Shown: positions 21,522 to 28,054 of the stretch, one piece after another
How positions within the stretch are numbered: position 1 is the stretch's first letter
Layout of the letters: every line of letters starts with the position of its first letter
Virus record (IMG/VR): IMGVR_UViG_3300025011_000153
Span: 1 to 29,347 of that record
From: a virus
DNA length: 29,347 bases
Direction: 5' to 3' (one strand)
Translations under genes and position numbers: made by a program
Notes under the pieces: generated by a model
What the model saw: the letters and a program-made list of their open reading frames with translations, nothing else
What the model was told of the DNA's origin: nothing
The model's database searches: none

Positions 21522-21549
21522 AGGAGGCCGCAGCGACAATATGCACAGT
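21522..21549 (+). repeat. Duplicated leader, copy 1
   Basis: 28 bases from AGGAGGCCGCAGCG to GCACAGT are identical to 22706-22733. A second shared block (GGCGGCGA-TTC-CCC, then ACAAGAAGGAGCA) follows in both before the next start codon. A tiny frame from ATG 21541 has only 8 codons. Confidence 0.7.
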
Positions 21550-21610
21550 CATAAAATCAGCTTATAGGCGGCGAATTCACCCACAAGAATACAAGAAGGA
21601 GCATATCAAG

Positions 21611-21907
21611 ATGAAGAATTCCATCGTAGTAGACGGGAAGAAGCGGACATGCGTCATTTACGACAACGGAGGGCCGGACGCGCCCGACGGCTCCATAGAC
21701 CGCTATACCGTCATCCTCCGGGCCTATCGGGACAAGGGGCTAGGATGCATGGTATATCCCTACCTTGCGTGCTCGGAATCCCCCTTCCAGTCATTCGGGC
21801 AGAATGGGGATTCATACGAATCAATCCGTGGTAAGCATCTAGGAAAGCGCGTCACCTTCGAAGACGCTCCAGAAGACGTGAAGGCGTTCATACTTCAGGA
21901 ATTCTAG
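21611..21907 (+). CDS. Phage protein, DRYTV...YPYLA family, 98 residues
   Basis: ATG 21611 has AAGGAG about nine bases upstream. The product begins MKNSIVVDGKKRTCVIYDNG and continues DGSIDRYTVILRAYRDKGLG, MVYPYLACSESPFQSFGQNG and LGKRVTFEDAPEDVKAFILQ. The DRYTVxx...YPYLAMSExPFxxxGFGQHG...LGKRxxFxDLPxDxxxxI layout is a well known small phage family without a known role. Its first 35 bases are duplicated at 21195. Confidence 0.75.
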   Translation: MKNSIVVDGKKRTCVIYDNGGPDAPDGSIDRYTVILRAYRDKGLGCMVYPYLACSESPFQSFGQNGDSYESIRGKHLGKRVTFEDAPEDVKAFILQEF

Positions 21908-21909
21908 CG

Positions 21910-21930
21910 CCCTCCCCTGCATAGGGAGGG
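21910..21930 (+). other. Intergenic hairpin
   Basis: CCCTCCC (21910-21916) pairs with GGGAGGG (21924-21930) three bases after the stop codon, with no U-tract. It matches the first stem of the other hairpin leaders of this operon. A processing or pausing site is more likely than termination. Confidence 0.5.
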
Positions 21931-21956
21931 AATCAAAGGATCAAGGAAGGAAAACG

Positions 21957-22268
21957 ATGGAAGCGACAAAACTAGCGGGAATACTCGCAGAACATGCAGC
22001 ATGGTTGAAAGACCTCACGAAAGGAGAACGCGCGAACCTCCGGGGCGCGAACCTCCGGGGCGCGAACCTCCGGGGCGCGAACCTCGATTTTTCCTGTTTC
22101 CCCCTCTGGTGCGGGGGGACAAGATTCAAGGCGGGTGACAAGTTGATCATGCAGGTTCTGGCGCATCTTTGCTCCTGGGAAGTATCAGAGGAGGCGAAGG
22201 AAGAACTCGACAAAGTAAGGGAGTATGCGAAAAAGTCGCATAGAGCGGAGGAATGCGGTATCCTCTAG
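21957..22268 (+). CDS. Pentapeptide-repeat protein
   Basis: The 103-residue product begins MEATKLAGILAEHAAWLKDL and has ANLRGANLRGANLRGANL (about 26-43), four A(N)LRG pentapeptide units that would form a short right-handed quadrilateral helix. The C-terminal part (DFSCFPLWCGGTRFKAGDKL, then IMQVLAHLCSWE) matches the domain that follows the repeats in a known phage subfamily. The unit is repeated at DNA level in perfect 15-base copies, so its length may vary. Start ATG 21957 has GGAAGG seven bases upstream. Function unknown; larger relatives mimic DNA. Confidence 0.82.
   Translation: MEATKLAGILAEHAAWLKDLTKGERANLRGANLRGANLRGANLDFSCFPLWCGGTRFKAGDKLIMQVLAHLCSWEVSEEAKEELDKVREYAKKSHRAEECGIL
22032..22085 (+). 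repeat. Tandem 15-bp repeat in the pentapeptide gene
   Basis: GCGAACCTCCGGGGC occurs three times without error at 22032-22076, followed by nine bases of a fourth copy. Identical copies argue for recent slippage expansion; each copy adds exactly one pentapeptide. Confidence 0.85.
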
Positions 22269-22299
22269 CCCGCGCGGCTTAATAAGGAGAAAACCTTAT

Positions 22300-22707
22300 A
22301 TGGATCTAGCTATAGGCTACTTATTGTTCCTCGCATTCGTCCCGCAAACAGAAAACGCAACCTTCCATCCTGTCTACGGGGGCTTTGAACAAAGCATTAC
22401 AGAACCCGCGTTCGTAGCATCCATGGGCCTTAAGTTCACTCTAGGAAGATTCACGCTCTCCCCTACCATAGAAACGTACACAATGAAAAGCAAGGAATCT
22501 CCGTTTTTCAACCCCTTCCGCTCGGACTATGAAATCAGGGCGGAATTCCGGCTCTCCGATAAGGACGCGCCAACGCAAGTAACGGCGGGCGCATGGCATG
22601 AATGCGTGCATCCCGTGGACTCCGGGGACCTCCCCTCCGTTGTCAACAGATACGCGGGAGGGGAAACGCGATTTTATCTCAAGATTCAAGGGCTCACGGG
22701 TCCCTAG
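22300..22707 (+). CDS. Beta-rich protein with hydrophobic N-terminus, 135 residues
   Basis: The start is ATG 22300, ten bases after AAGGAG; a longer frame is not supported. It begins MDLAIGYLLFLAFVPQTENA, then FVASMGLKFTLGRFTLSPTI, FRSDYEIRAEFRLSDKDAPT and AGAWHECVHPVDSG. The alternating strands (GRFTLSP...E, DYEIRAEFRLS) and HECxH resemble a family of phage proteins that look like fragments of small outer-membrane barrels. The start has no clear cleavage site, so membrane location is open. Confidence 0.6.
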   Translation: MDLAIGYLLFLAFVPQTENATFHPVYGGFEQSITEPAFVASMGLKFTLGRFTLSPTIETYTMKSKESPFFNPFRSDYEIRAEFRLSDKDAPTQVTAGAWHECVHPVDSGDLPSVVNRYAGGETRFYLKIQGLTGP

Positions 22708-22733
22708 GAGGCCGCAGCGACAATATGCACAGT
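22706..22733 (+). repeat. Duplicated leader, copy 2
   Basis: 28 bases identical to 21522-21549. The shared second part is split here: GGCGGCGACTTCGCCC at 22783-22798 and ACAAGAAGGAGCA at 22953-22965, with the tandem array inserted between them. Confidence 0.7.
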
Positions 22734-22805
22734 ATATAGAAGGAAGTTGATCCAACTCACGCCTATAGGCCCGAAATTGCCTCCCTGGGCGGCGACTTCG
22801 CCCAT

Positions 22806-22944
22806 AAAAGACCCCGCGCATGGGGATAAAAGACCCCGCGCATGGGGATAAAAGACCCCGCGCATGGGGATAAAAGACCCCGCGCAAAGGGCAAAAGACC
22901 CCGCGCATGGGGATAAAAGACCCCGCGCAAAGGGCAAAAGACCC
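22806..22944 (+). repeat. Tandem 21/22-bp hairpin repeat array
   Basis: Six units plus a partial copy: type a (22 bp, AAAAGACCCC-GCGCAT-GGGGAT) at 22806, 22828, 22850 and 22893; type b (21 bp, AAAAGACCCC-GCGCA-AAGGGC) at 22872 and 22915; nine bases of a further copy to 22944. The order is a-a-a-b-a-b. Each unit can fold into a short C/G hairpin. It lies in the 5-prime leader of the gene at 22976. Confidence 0.88.
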
Positions 22945-22975
22945 TATACGGGAGTACAAGAAGGAGCACAGACAA

Positions 22976-23494
22976 ATGAAATTCGAAGAAGGCAAGAGCT
23001 ACAAAATAATAAAAAGTGCGACGAATCCCCCCGGCCCTCCTGTCAGTCTACACGACGGCTCACCTCATCTCTGCACCAAAGCCGTACCCGAAAGTGCGAA
23101 CGTACACGCAAGCTTCGATTGCGACGAATCCCCGGCCCTTATGACGATCTACACGCCGGAGGATATGGCGGACTTTCAGGAGGTGGCCACCGCCCGCAAC
23201 GGAGTATTCATGGAAGCTTCCTACTTGGAAGCAGGCAACGAAAGCAACAAATTATTCGGGGTAGATGCGAACCACCTGAAGGACAAAACCATCGAAGTCC
23301 TCCGCATAGGGGAAGGAGAAAACACGGAAACGGCCGTCCTGATGGCCATAAGGAGCGGGGTCCTCACGTCCCGGGATCTTGCGGCCTTCACGGCGTATAC
23401 GATCAGCGAAGCCTACGGAAAGGCTCAGATGAGGGAAGCCGCCCCGGATTCGCTCACGGCCCTCATGGAAGCCCTGAAGGGATATCGAGGATGA
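22976..23494 (+). CDS. Hypothetical protein, 172 residues
   Basis: The start is ATG 22976, nine bases after AAGGAG; the open frame reaches back into the repeats and is not used. The product begins MKFEEGKSYKIIKSATNPPG, then HASFDCDESPALMTIYTPED, TARNGVFMEASYLEAGNESN and the C-terminal RSGVLTSRDLAAFTAYTISE. It is an alpha/beta protein of unknown family. It carries the long leader with tandem hairpins and overlaps the next gene as ATGA. Confidence 0.62.
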   Translation: MKFEEGKSYKIIKSATNPPGPPVSLHDGSPHLCTKAVPESANVHASFDCDESPALMTIYTPEDMADFQEVATARNGVFMEASYLEAGNESNKLFGVDANHLKDKTIEVLRIGEGENTETAVLMAIRSGVLTSRDLAAFTAYTISEAYGKAQMREAAPDSLTALMEALKGYRG

Positions 23495-23787
23495 AAACCA
23501 CGGAAGCAAGGATATTCTGCGGCAGAGATGCCGAAGGCCCTATCATCATGGTCGGGGGGACGAAGGAAAAAATCTGCGGCATAGACGTGATTCAATACTT
23601 CCAGAAGCCTCCCTACAAGGAGGCTGCGAAGCATACAAAGTATGTATGCTGGGAAGGAAGAATCCGGACGGATATCGTCCCGGGAACCATGCTGGAGGAA
23701 TCAACGGAAGACTGCGCAGACCTGATCGAAAGGTTCTTCCCCTACGCCACAATAAAATACGTCACCTTGGAGGAGGTGCTGCAATAG
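23491..23787 (+). CDS. Hypothetical protein, last gene of the rightward operon (98 residues)
   Basis: ATG 23491 overlaps the upstream stop as ATGA. The product begins MKTTEARIFCGRDAEGPIIM and continues VGGTKEKICGIDVIQYFQKP, WEGRIRTDIVPGTMLEESTE and DCADLIERFFPYATIK. The order GRDxEGP...W-EGRxRxDIVPGTxLEESxxDCxxLIxRFFPxATI looks like a compact phage family known from other small operons. It ends 13 bases before a strong terminator. Function unknown. Confidence 0.68.
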   Translation: MKTTEARIFCGRDAEGPIIMVGGTKEKICGIDVIQYFQKPPYKEAAKHTKYVCWEGRIRTDIVPGTMLEESTEDCADLIERFFPYATIKYVTLEEVLQ

Positions 23788-23800
23788 GTACAGGGAATCA

Positions 23801-23846
23801 GAGGCCCCGGAGGCAAGGAATCCATGAATCCGGGGCCTCCATTTTA
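23801..23846 (+). terminator. Terminator of the rightward operon
   Basis: GAGGCCCCGG (23801-23810) and its perfect complement (23830-23839) form a 10-bp stem around a 19-base loop, followed by CATTTTAA. It lies 13 bases after the last gene of the operon. Confidence 0.85.
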
Positions 23847-24025
23847 ATACAAAATCAAGGATAACTTGGCATGAAAACCCTCGAACGAATTTTTACGATT
23901 TTTTATTTTTTCTTCGCGTATAGAAGGTGTAAGTGTATGATTTTTCATACGCCTGACGATATTTCGACATTCATCGAAATCTAAATATAGAAAAATTCAT
24001 CGGTATGGACATTTTGGAGATAAAA

Positions 24026-24998
24026 GTTAAGTCCTTATATAGAAACAAGTTACGTGAGATTTTGGCGGAAAAATGCATAAAATGAGTTTATTTTAAAGTC
24101 ATACAGGGTAAGGAGTTACGCTAAGTTTTTCGTACATATAGAAAATAATATACTGTAAGTCCTTACTGGATAAGGAATTAAGAAAACATTACAATCATTA
24201 TAATTATAATGTTCACATACAGTGACGAAAAACGTAACTCTTTACTGGATAAGGAATTACGTTTTTCTTTGGTGAAAAAATAATTTACTTTTCTGGCAAG
24301 AGTGGTGTAACTCTTTACTATGCAAGGAATTATTTTACACCGGAATCTGGGTTTTTGGCGCATTTTGCGTGGACGCTAATTCCTTTCTATGTAAGGAGTT
24401 ATGCATAGGCACTAAAAATTCCTATCTTTTCCCCAAGATATGCGTAGTTTATACACCAAATTCGGAAACGACCTATGTAAATCCTTACAGGGAAAGGAAA
24501 TATTCGTTTGTGTTTTATGCATAAAATATACAGAAAATAGGAAGGTTTGCACTGAATGAGCAAGAGTCAGGGGAGCATAAGAACTCGGGTTCAAAGTAAA
24601 GCTACACCTAACAAGGAGTTATGAAAAAGAGAGTCCGGGGGTCCAGAGGCAGAAATTCAAAGAATACGGGAAAAACGCATACAATTATGCAGTGAGTGGA
24701 GATGAAGAAAAATAAAATTCGGGGCTCGGGGCTCGGGGGTAGCAAGAATCGTACCAAGCGGGAATCTTAGACAAGACTAACAATGAAATAACTCTTTATG
24801 TAGCAAGGATGTGGGGGCCCTATAGGGAGGGTTTTCAATTATTTTTCTTTTTATTTATATTTTATTACCAAATATGAACATTTCTGAAAAAAGCAAAACA
24901 TTATAATTGTAATGTTTTGAAAAAAGTTTTGATTTGGTGAAAAGATATAAATAAACATAATTTTTCGCTGTAATTCGTGGCTATGTATAGAGTTAAGG
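24026..24998. repeat. Array of about ten imperfect dyads
   Basis: Copies begin near 24026, 24094, 24155, 24233, 24305, 24375, 24475, 24602 (half), 24786 and 24970. The consensus is GTAANTCCTTAC, about four bases, TAAGGANTTAC, an inverted repeat. The copy at 24227-24267 extends to 41 bases with arms GAAAAACGTAA and TTACGTTTTTC. The spacing is 50-180 bases and not regular. Copies near the array's end are more degenerate. The array lies between the terminator at 23801 and the AbrB-like genes, so it is not the promoter of the upstream operon. Confidence 0.75.
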
Positions 24999-25094
24999 TG
25001 TTTTTCTGTTGTTTTTGTTTTCCCTTCTAATGCCTTTTGGCGGAAAAATAGACGTTTTGTCGTATGCATTTTGGAGCCCCGAGCCCCGAGCCCC
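24721..25094. repeat. GC-rich inverted repeat flanking part of the A+T-rich region
   Basis: GGGGCTC occurs twice in tandem at 24721-24734; the complement GAGCCCC occurs three times in tandem at 25074-25094. The 14-bp arms are perfect inverted repeats 340 bases apart. They stand out in an otherwise A+T-rich stretch. Confidence 0.6.
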
Positions 25095-25139
25095 GCCCAC
25101 CAGTATTCAAGAGCCCCCGAGCTAAAAACTTAAAACTTC

Positions 25140-25168
25140 TTGACAAAAAATAAATTAAAGAGTATATT
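25140..25168 (+). promoter_or_regulatory. Sigma-70 promoter for the AbrB-like pair
   Basis: TTGACA (25140-25145), a 17-base A/T-rich spacer, TATATT (25163-25168). It lies about 40 bases upstream of the first AbrB-like gene. Confidence 0.85.
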
Positions 25169-25207
25169 ATTTAAGTATTAATTACACCGCGTTTGATGGA
25201 AGCCAAG

Positions 25208-25396
25208 ATGCACGAAGGCAGAAAAGAAGTTAAGGTATTGAAAGTTCCGGAGGGCGATGATTTTGTTCTCGGCTTGCCGCGTTACTTCGTCCGGGACCTG
25301 CACAACCGGGGAGTGGAGTATGTACGTTTCACTGTGAAAGGGGCAGTCATAACCATCGAGCCAATGAACCCCGGATTCCTTGCTCCCTCTCATTGA
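25208..25396 (+). CDS. AbrB/MazE-like DNA-binding protein 1
   Basis: I choose ATG 25208 (GGAAG five bases upstream); an ATG 12 bases earlier has no site. The 62-residue product begins MHEGRKEVKVLKVPEGDDFV and continues LGLPRYFVRDLHNRGVEYVR and FTVKGAVITIEPMNPG. The swapped-hairpin layout is clear: a strand with KVLKVPEG, LGLPRYFV at the LPK turn, a helix, then VRFTVKGAVITIEP as the final strands. The AbrB fold binds DNA as dimers. The downstream gene is a paralog. Candidate roles: transcription regulator, antitoxin half or binding partner of the dyad array. No toxin gene is adjacent. Confidence 0.65.
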   Translation: MHEGRKEVKVLKVPEGDDFVLGLPRYFVRDLHNRGVEYVRFTVKGAVITIEPMNPGFLAPSH

Positions 25397-25408
25397 TGAG
25401 GGCATTAA

Positions 25409-25642
25409 ATGATCAATTTTCACAGTGACTCTCTGGGGGTAGACGGGACAGTAGACAAGACCGTCAAGATCCCGGAAGGCCGCAGCAAGCAGTTTGTCCT
25501 CTCCCTTCCCGTAGCTGCGGTAGACGCCATGAGAGACCTTGGAGCCAAGAAGGTCAGTGTTATTGTGCTGAAGGAAGGCGGCATACTCATTGTCCCCGTG
25601 AATCCTCCCATAAACCATAACCCCTATAAGTTTCCTTCCTAG
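25409..25642 (+). CDS. AbrB/MazE-like DNA-binding protein 2
   Basis: ATG 25409 follows GAGGGCATTAA, 12 bases after the stop of its paralog. The 77-residue product begins MINFHSDSLGVDGTVDKTVK, continues IPEGRSKQFVLSLPVAAVDA and KKVSVIVLKEGGILIVPVNP. Against the first protein it shares K-VPEG, FVLxLP, a V-rich helix and GxIxIxPxNP. A tandem pair that could form heterodimers. It lacks the Arg/Lys cluster after LP found in many regulators. The basis is fold pattern only. Confidence 0.65.
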   Translation: MINFHSDSLGVDGTVDKTVKIPEGRSKQFVLSLPVAAVDAMRDLGAKKVSVIVLKEGGILIVPVNPPINHNPYKFPS

Positions 25643-25657
25643 CACGATAGATATTCC

Positions 25658-25686
25658 TTGACATAACATCTATTGTATGATAAGAT
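25658..25686 (+). promoter_or_regulatory. Sigma-70 promoter for the modular-protein gene
   Basis: TTGACA (25658-25663), 17 bases, TAAGAT (25681-25686), about 40 bases upstream of the next start codon. The -35 is perfect and the -10 matches in five of six. Confidence 0.85.
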
Positions 25687-25723
25687 AGCCATATATTCCT
25701 TGTAAGCCCAGGAGGCTACTACA

Positions 25724-26899
25724 ATGAGCGTGCCCGCAACGAAAGATATTTCTATTGTCAAGACAATCCTTTCCCACGGAGGGGACTGTGGATGTTTTCC
25801 TTGTGTTGAGTGTCCTTTGTCCCAACCAGAGGGCGAATGCCCCCGTGAAGGTGCTGATGACGACACTCTAAAGCTCGCGCAGGAGTGGCTGAAGAAGCAC
25901 TCGCCCTCTTCCATTGTCGAGGTCGTAATCGCGCAGGAGGGGGAGTGCCTTGGGTTTTCTTGTTTCTCCTGCCCTTTGGAGGGCGAATGCGAACTAACTG
26001 ACGCTTCCTCTTTCTCTGCGGCACTGAAGTGGATGGAGGAAAATTCGCCTTCCCCCCGCGCGGGCGTCAGCAGCTGGACGAACAACCAAGGCGAAGTCTT
26101 CCATATAGGAGACGAAGTTACAGGAGCGGCCTCCCCCGGAATCAGAGGGCGTATTCATTGTCAGAGCCACGCGCCGGATTTGGTTGTCGTTGTCCTCAGC
26201 GGGGATACTGCCCGGGGGTGGGGGAAAAGCCACAGCGACTTCCCGAAGGATCTCCCTCCTGAAGCAAAGTGCTGGAATGTCGCGGCGGAGTGTTTACGCA
26301 AAGCGCCTGCTGTTCTCTCCGGAGTAGAGGGATTCCGCGACAGCCTCGGAACTCCTATTGCTATCGGAGCCCGGATTCTCTGCTCCGATGCATCCGCTGC
26401 CTCCGCAAAGGCGGGGGTGGAAATCCATACCTTTGTGGGGATGCTTCCGGACGGAAGATACAAGGAAGATCGGGATTTTGGGTGGAGGTATTGCGTTGCA
26501 GTCTCCACCCCTCCGGTGGAGGGCGAGGGCTCAGAATTCAAGCCCGGGGATTTCGTGAGAAGCGAAGACTACCCTAACTTGAGGGGCTATATTCACTGTA
26601 TGAAAGCAGACGGTGCTTATATTGTCATCCGCACCGACGGGGAGGGGTGGGACAAGAGCACGGAAGCCCTGACACAGGATCTCCCGGAGGGGACGAAATG
26701 CTGGAAGGTGAGTGCGGGGAGTTTAAGGAAAGCTCCTGCTTCGGATTATACCTCCCGAGGAGTAGGAGGGTCGATGCACGCGCAACTGCTTGCCGGAGGG
26801 GAGCGAATAACTCTTGTTTGTCGCCCTTCTCCTACTCCTCTTCTTTCTACTACTCAGTCTTTTGACGAAATCCGGCTGCAGCTGCTCAGGGGGATGTAG
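25724..26899 (+). CDS. Modular protein: two Cys-rich repeats, two SH3-like modules and a shared tail (391 residues)
   Basis: ATG 25724 has GGAGG close upstream. Residues 20-61 and 73-109 form two Cys-rich repeats, C-x4-C-x2-C-PL-...-GEC (C22, C27, C30, C39 and C75, C80, C83, C89), each followed by a helix ending in a W-L/M...SP. Residues about 128-195 and 274-337 are two copies of a beta module: a GD start, GRIHC or GYIHC, a GWGKS or GWDKS loop, then LPPEAKCWNV or LPEGTKCWKV and LRKAP. A different beta part lies between them. The last residues, SFDEIRLQLLRGM, recur in the next gene as TFDSIRLQLLRDL. SH3-like fold: inferred. I know no family for the whole. Confidence 0.72.
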   Translation: MSVPATKDISIVKTILSHGGDCGCFPCVECPLSQPEGECPREGADDDTLKLAQEWLKKHSPSSIVEVVIAQEGECLGFSCFSCPLEGECELTDASSFSAALKWMEENSPSPRAGVSSWTNNQGEVFHIGDEVTGAASPGIRGRIHCQSHAPDLVVVVLSGDTARGWGKSHSDFPKDLPPEAKCWNVAAECLRKAPAVLSGVEGFRDSLGTPIAIGARILCSDASAASAKAGVEIHTFVGMLPDGRYKEDRDFGWRYCVAVSTPPVEGEGSEFKPGDFVRSEDYPNLRGYIHCMKADGAYIVIRTDGEGWDKSTEALTQDLPEGTKCWKVSAGSLRKAPASDYTSRGVGGSMHAQLLAGGERITLVCRPSPTPLLSTTQSFDEIRLQLLRGM

Positions 26900-26936
26900 A
26901 GCATTCTTGCCTGTGGGGTGTTTCCTGCTCGGTGGG

Positions 26937-26976
26937 GCGAAGTCGGTGACTACAGGCGAAAATTTGGAGGATTCAA
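26937..26976 (+). promoter_or_regulatory. Conserved leader element, copy A
   Basis: GCGAAGTCGGTGACTACAGG at 26937-26956, then CGAAAATTT and GGAGG, ending at the ATG at 26977. AGTC pairs with GACT around a GGT loop. It matches copies B and C in the order core - GGC - A/T block - ribosome site. The stretch from 26900 holds also GCCTG (26909-26913), complementary to CAGGC (26953-26957), which could close a larger stem. Confidence 0.6.
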
Positions 26977-27537
26977 ATGGGCTGGAAGAACACTTCAGGG
27001 TATTGTTTCAACATAGGCGATATTGTGGAGGACGCAGAAGATCCCTTGGTCAACGGGAAGGTTGTGGCTGTAGACTCCTCGGGGAATAATCTTGTCATCA
27101 TTCGTTCCGATGGGAGGGGGTGGCCCAAGGAAGATCACGATTACACGCAGCATCTCCCGGAGGGAACGAAGTGCTGGCATGTTTTGTTGGATGACTTGAG
27201 GCCACACAGTACGGAAGCTTCCGGATTCAAGGTCGGAGACTTCATCTGCGACAAGAGCAGCAATAATGTCATTGGGCGTATTCTCCTTGTCGATGAGGTC
27301 GGGGATTATCTGACAGAACGTGCCGAGCACCTGCCGAAAGGAACGAAGTGCTGGGGGGTACTGAAGAAGAACGCAGCCATGAGTACGCGGCCATGGCAGG
27401 AGATGTCCTTTGCAGGCCACGTCGGGAGCGAGCATATTATCCCCCTCCTGCGGCGTACCCAAGCAGAAATGAGAAGCGCCCGCGTAGTGGCGGACACCTT
27501 TGATAGCATCCGCCTGCAACTTCTCCGTGATTTGTAA
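26977..27537 (+). CDS. Modular protein 2: two SH3-like modules and the shared tail (186 residues)
   Basis: ATG 26977 has GGAGG six bases upstream inside the conserved leader. Residues 12-75 form one full module (FNIGDIVEDAEDPLVNGKVV, IIRSDGRGWPK, LPEGTKCWHV, DDLRP). Residues 84-130 form a second, shortened one lacking the SDG-GW loop (FKVGDFICDKSSNNVIGRIL, LPKGTKCWGV). The protein ends TFDSIRLQLLRDL, matching its upstream paralog. The Cys-rich repeats are missing. The two proteins are thus built from the same pieces. The modules may bind another protein or nucleic acid; nothing shows which. Confidence 0.7.
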   Translation: MGWKNTSGYCFNIGDIVEDAEDPLVNGKVVAVDSSGNNLVIIRSDGRGWPKEDHDYTQHLPEGTKCWHVLLDDLRPHSTEASGFKVGDFICDKSSNNVIGRILLVDEVGDYLTERAEHLPKGTKCWGVLKKNAAMSTRPWQEMSFAGHVGSEHIIPLLRRTQAEMRSARVVADTFDSIRLQLLRDL

Positions 27538-27564
27538 TAGCCTACCGTTCATTATAAATAGTAC

Positions 27565-27593
27565 TTGACATTACATACAATACATGGTATAGT
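27565..27593 (+). promoter_or_regulatory. Sigma-70 promoter for the next gene group
   Basis: TTGACA (27565-27570), 17 bases, TATAGT (27588-27593). It lies about 70 bases upstream of the coiled-coil gene, and drives a leader with a hairpin. Confidence 0.85.
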
Positions 27594-27633
27594 GAATCCG
27601 GCATCCTGTATGGGCGTGCCTTAGTTTTGTACC

Positions 27634-27655
27634 GCCCCTGACCTAGGGTAGGGGC
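27634..27655 (+). other. Leader hairpin before the coiled-coil gene
   Basis: GCCCCT (27634-27639) pairs with AGGGGC (27650-27655) around a ten-base loop, 11 bases before the start codon, close to or over the ribosome site (GGAGCC). It could limit translation. Confidence 0.45.
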
Positions 27656-27666
27656 ATGGAGCCAAC

Positions 27667-27987
27667 ATGAAAATGATCGAGTTCATCCGCAAGACCACCG
27701 CCGAAGTCATTGACGACATGAAAGCCCCGTTTCGCATGAGCATGATCTCCCGGACCTTCGATTCCCTGATCGACAAGGCCGAGGAGACCCGCCTGGACGT
27801 GGAAACGAGCCTCTTGGACGAGCGGAAGGCGCTGTCGCTCTCCTCCGACGAGATCGAGGCGAAGGCGCACATCAAGCAGATCGTCGAGCTTCAGATGAGG
27901 CTCGCGGCTGCGGAGGCGAATGCCAAGGCCGTGGGGGCCGAGAAGGTCTTCGAGTTCGGGGATGCTCCCGCTGGCGGGCAGAAGTAG
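27667..27987 (+). CDS. Coiled-coil hypothetical protein, 106 residues
   Basis: ATG 27667 has GGAGCCAAC upstream. The product begins MKMIEFIRKTTAEVIDDMKA, then PFRMSMISRTFDSLIDKAEE and ALSLSSDEIEAKAHIKQIVE with helices to residue 95 and a C-terminal Gly-rich tail. A heptad pattern runs through most of the length. It is the first gene after its promoter and precedes the membrane pair. Family unknown. Confidence 0.62.
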   Translation: MKMIEFIRKTTAEVIDDMKAPFRMSMISRTFDSLIDKAEETRLDVETSLLDERKALSLSSDEIEAKAHIKQIVELQMRLAAAEANAKAVGAEKVFEFGDAPAGGQK

Positions 27988-28054
27988 GGGGCAATTCGGG
28001 GCTCCTGCCTGTTTTATTTCTTCCGCTGTATCTCTTGACTTGAAAGGAGTAAAA

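Larger units (their letters stand above)
23860..25139. other. Gene-free A+T-rich region (about 1.3 kb)
   Basis: No frame in this stretch has both a plausible ribosome site and protein-like composition. It holds: two small hairpins (23935-23950, GTATGA/TCATAC; 23961-23980, ATTTCGA/TCGAAAT), the dyad array (24026-24998), AACATTA...TAATGTT palindromes near 24186-24213 and 24897-24917, the 15-base direct repeat TTTTGGCGGAAAAAT at 24060 and 25035, and a GC-rich inverted repeat. It is much richer in A and T than the flanking genes, as expected of a replication or partition region. Confidence 0.7.

Noticed and set aside
21541-22739. Mini-frames starting at ATG 21541 and 22725 inside the duplicated leader
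   Set aside because: They have 8 and 4 codons, different sequences after MHS, and a spacing of 13 bases to AGGAGG, too long for good initiation.
22806-22944. CRISPR array
   Set aside because: The units are tandem without spacers, and no cas gene is nearby.
22441-22995. Long open frame on the minus strand through the tandem array, and similar frames on the plus strand
   Set aside because: The repeat has no stop codon in several frames, so it makes open frames by itself; there is no ribosome site, and the frames overlap a better supported gene on the plus strand.
24026-24998. CRISPR or terminator array
   Set aside because: Spacing varies from about 50 to 180 bases, the units are imperfect dyads, and no U-tracts follow consistently.
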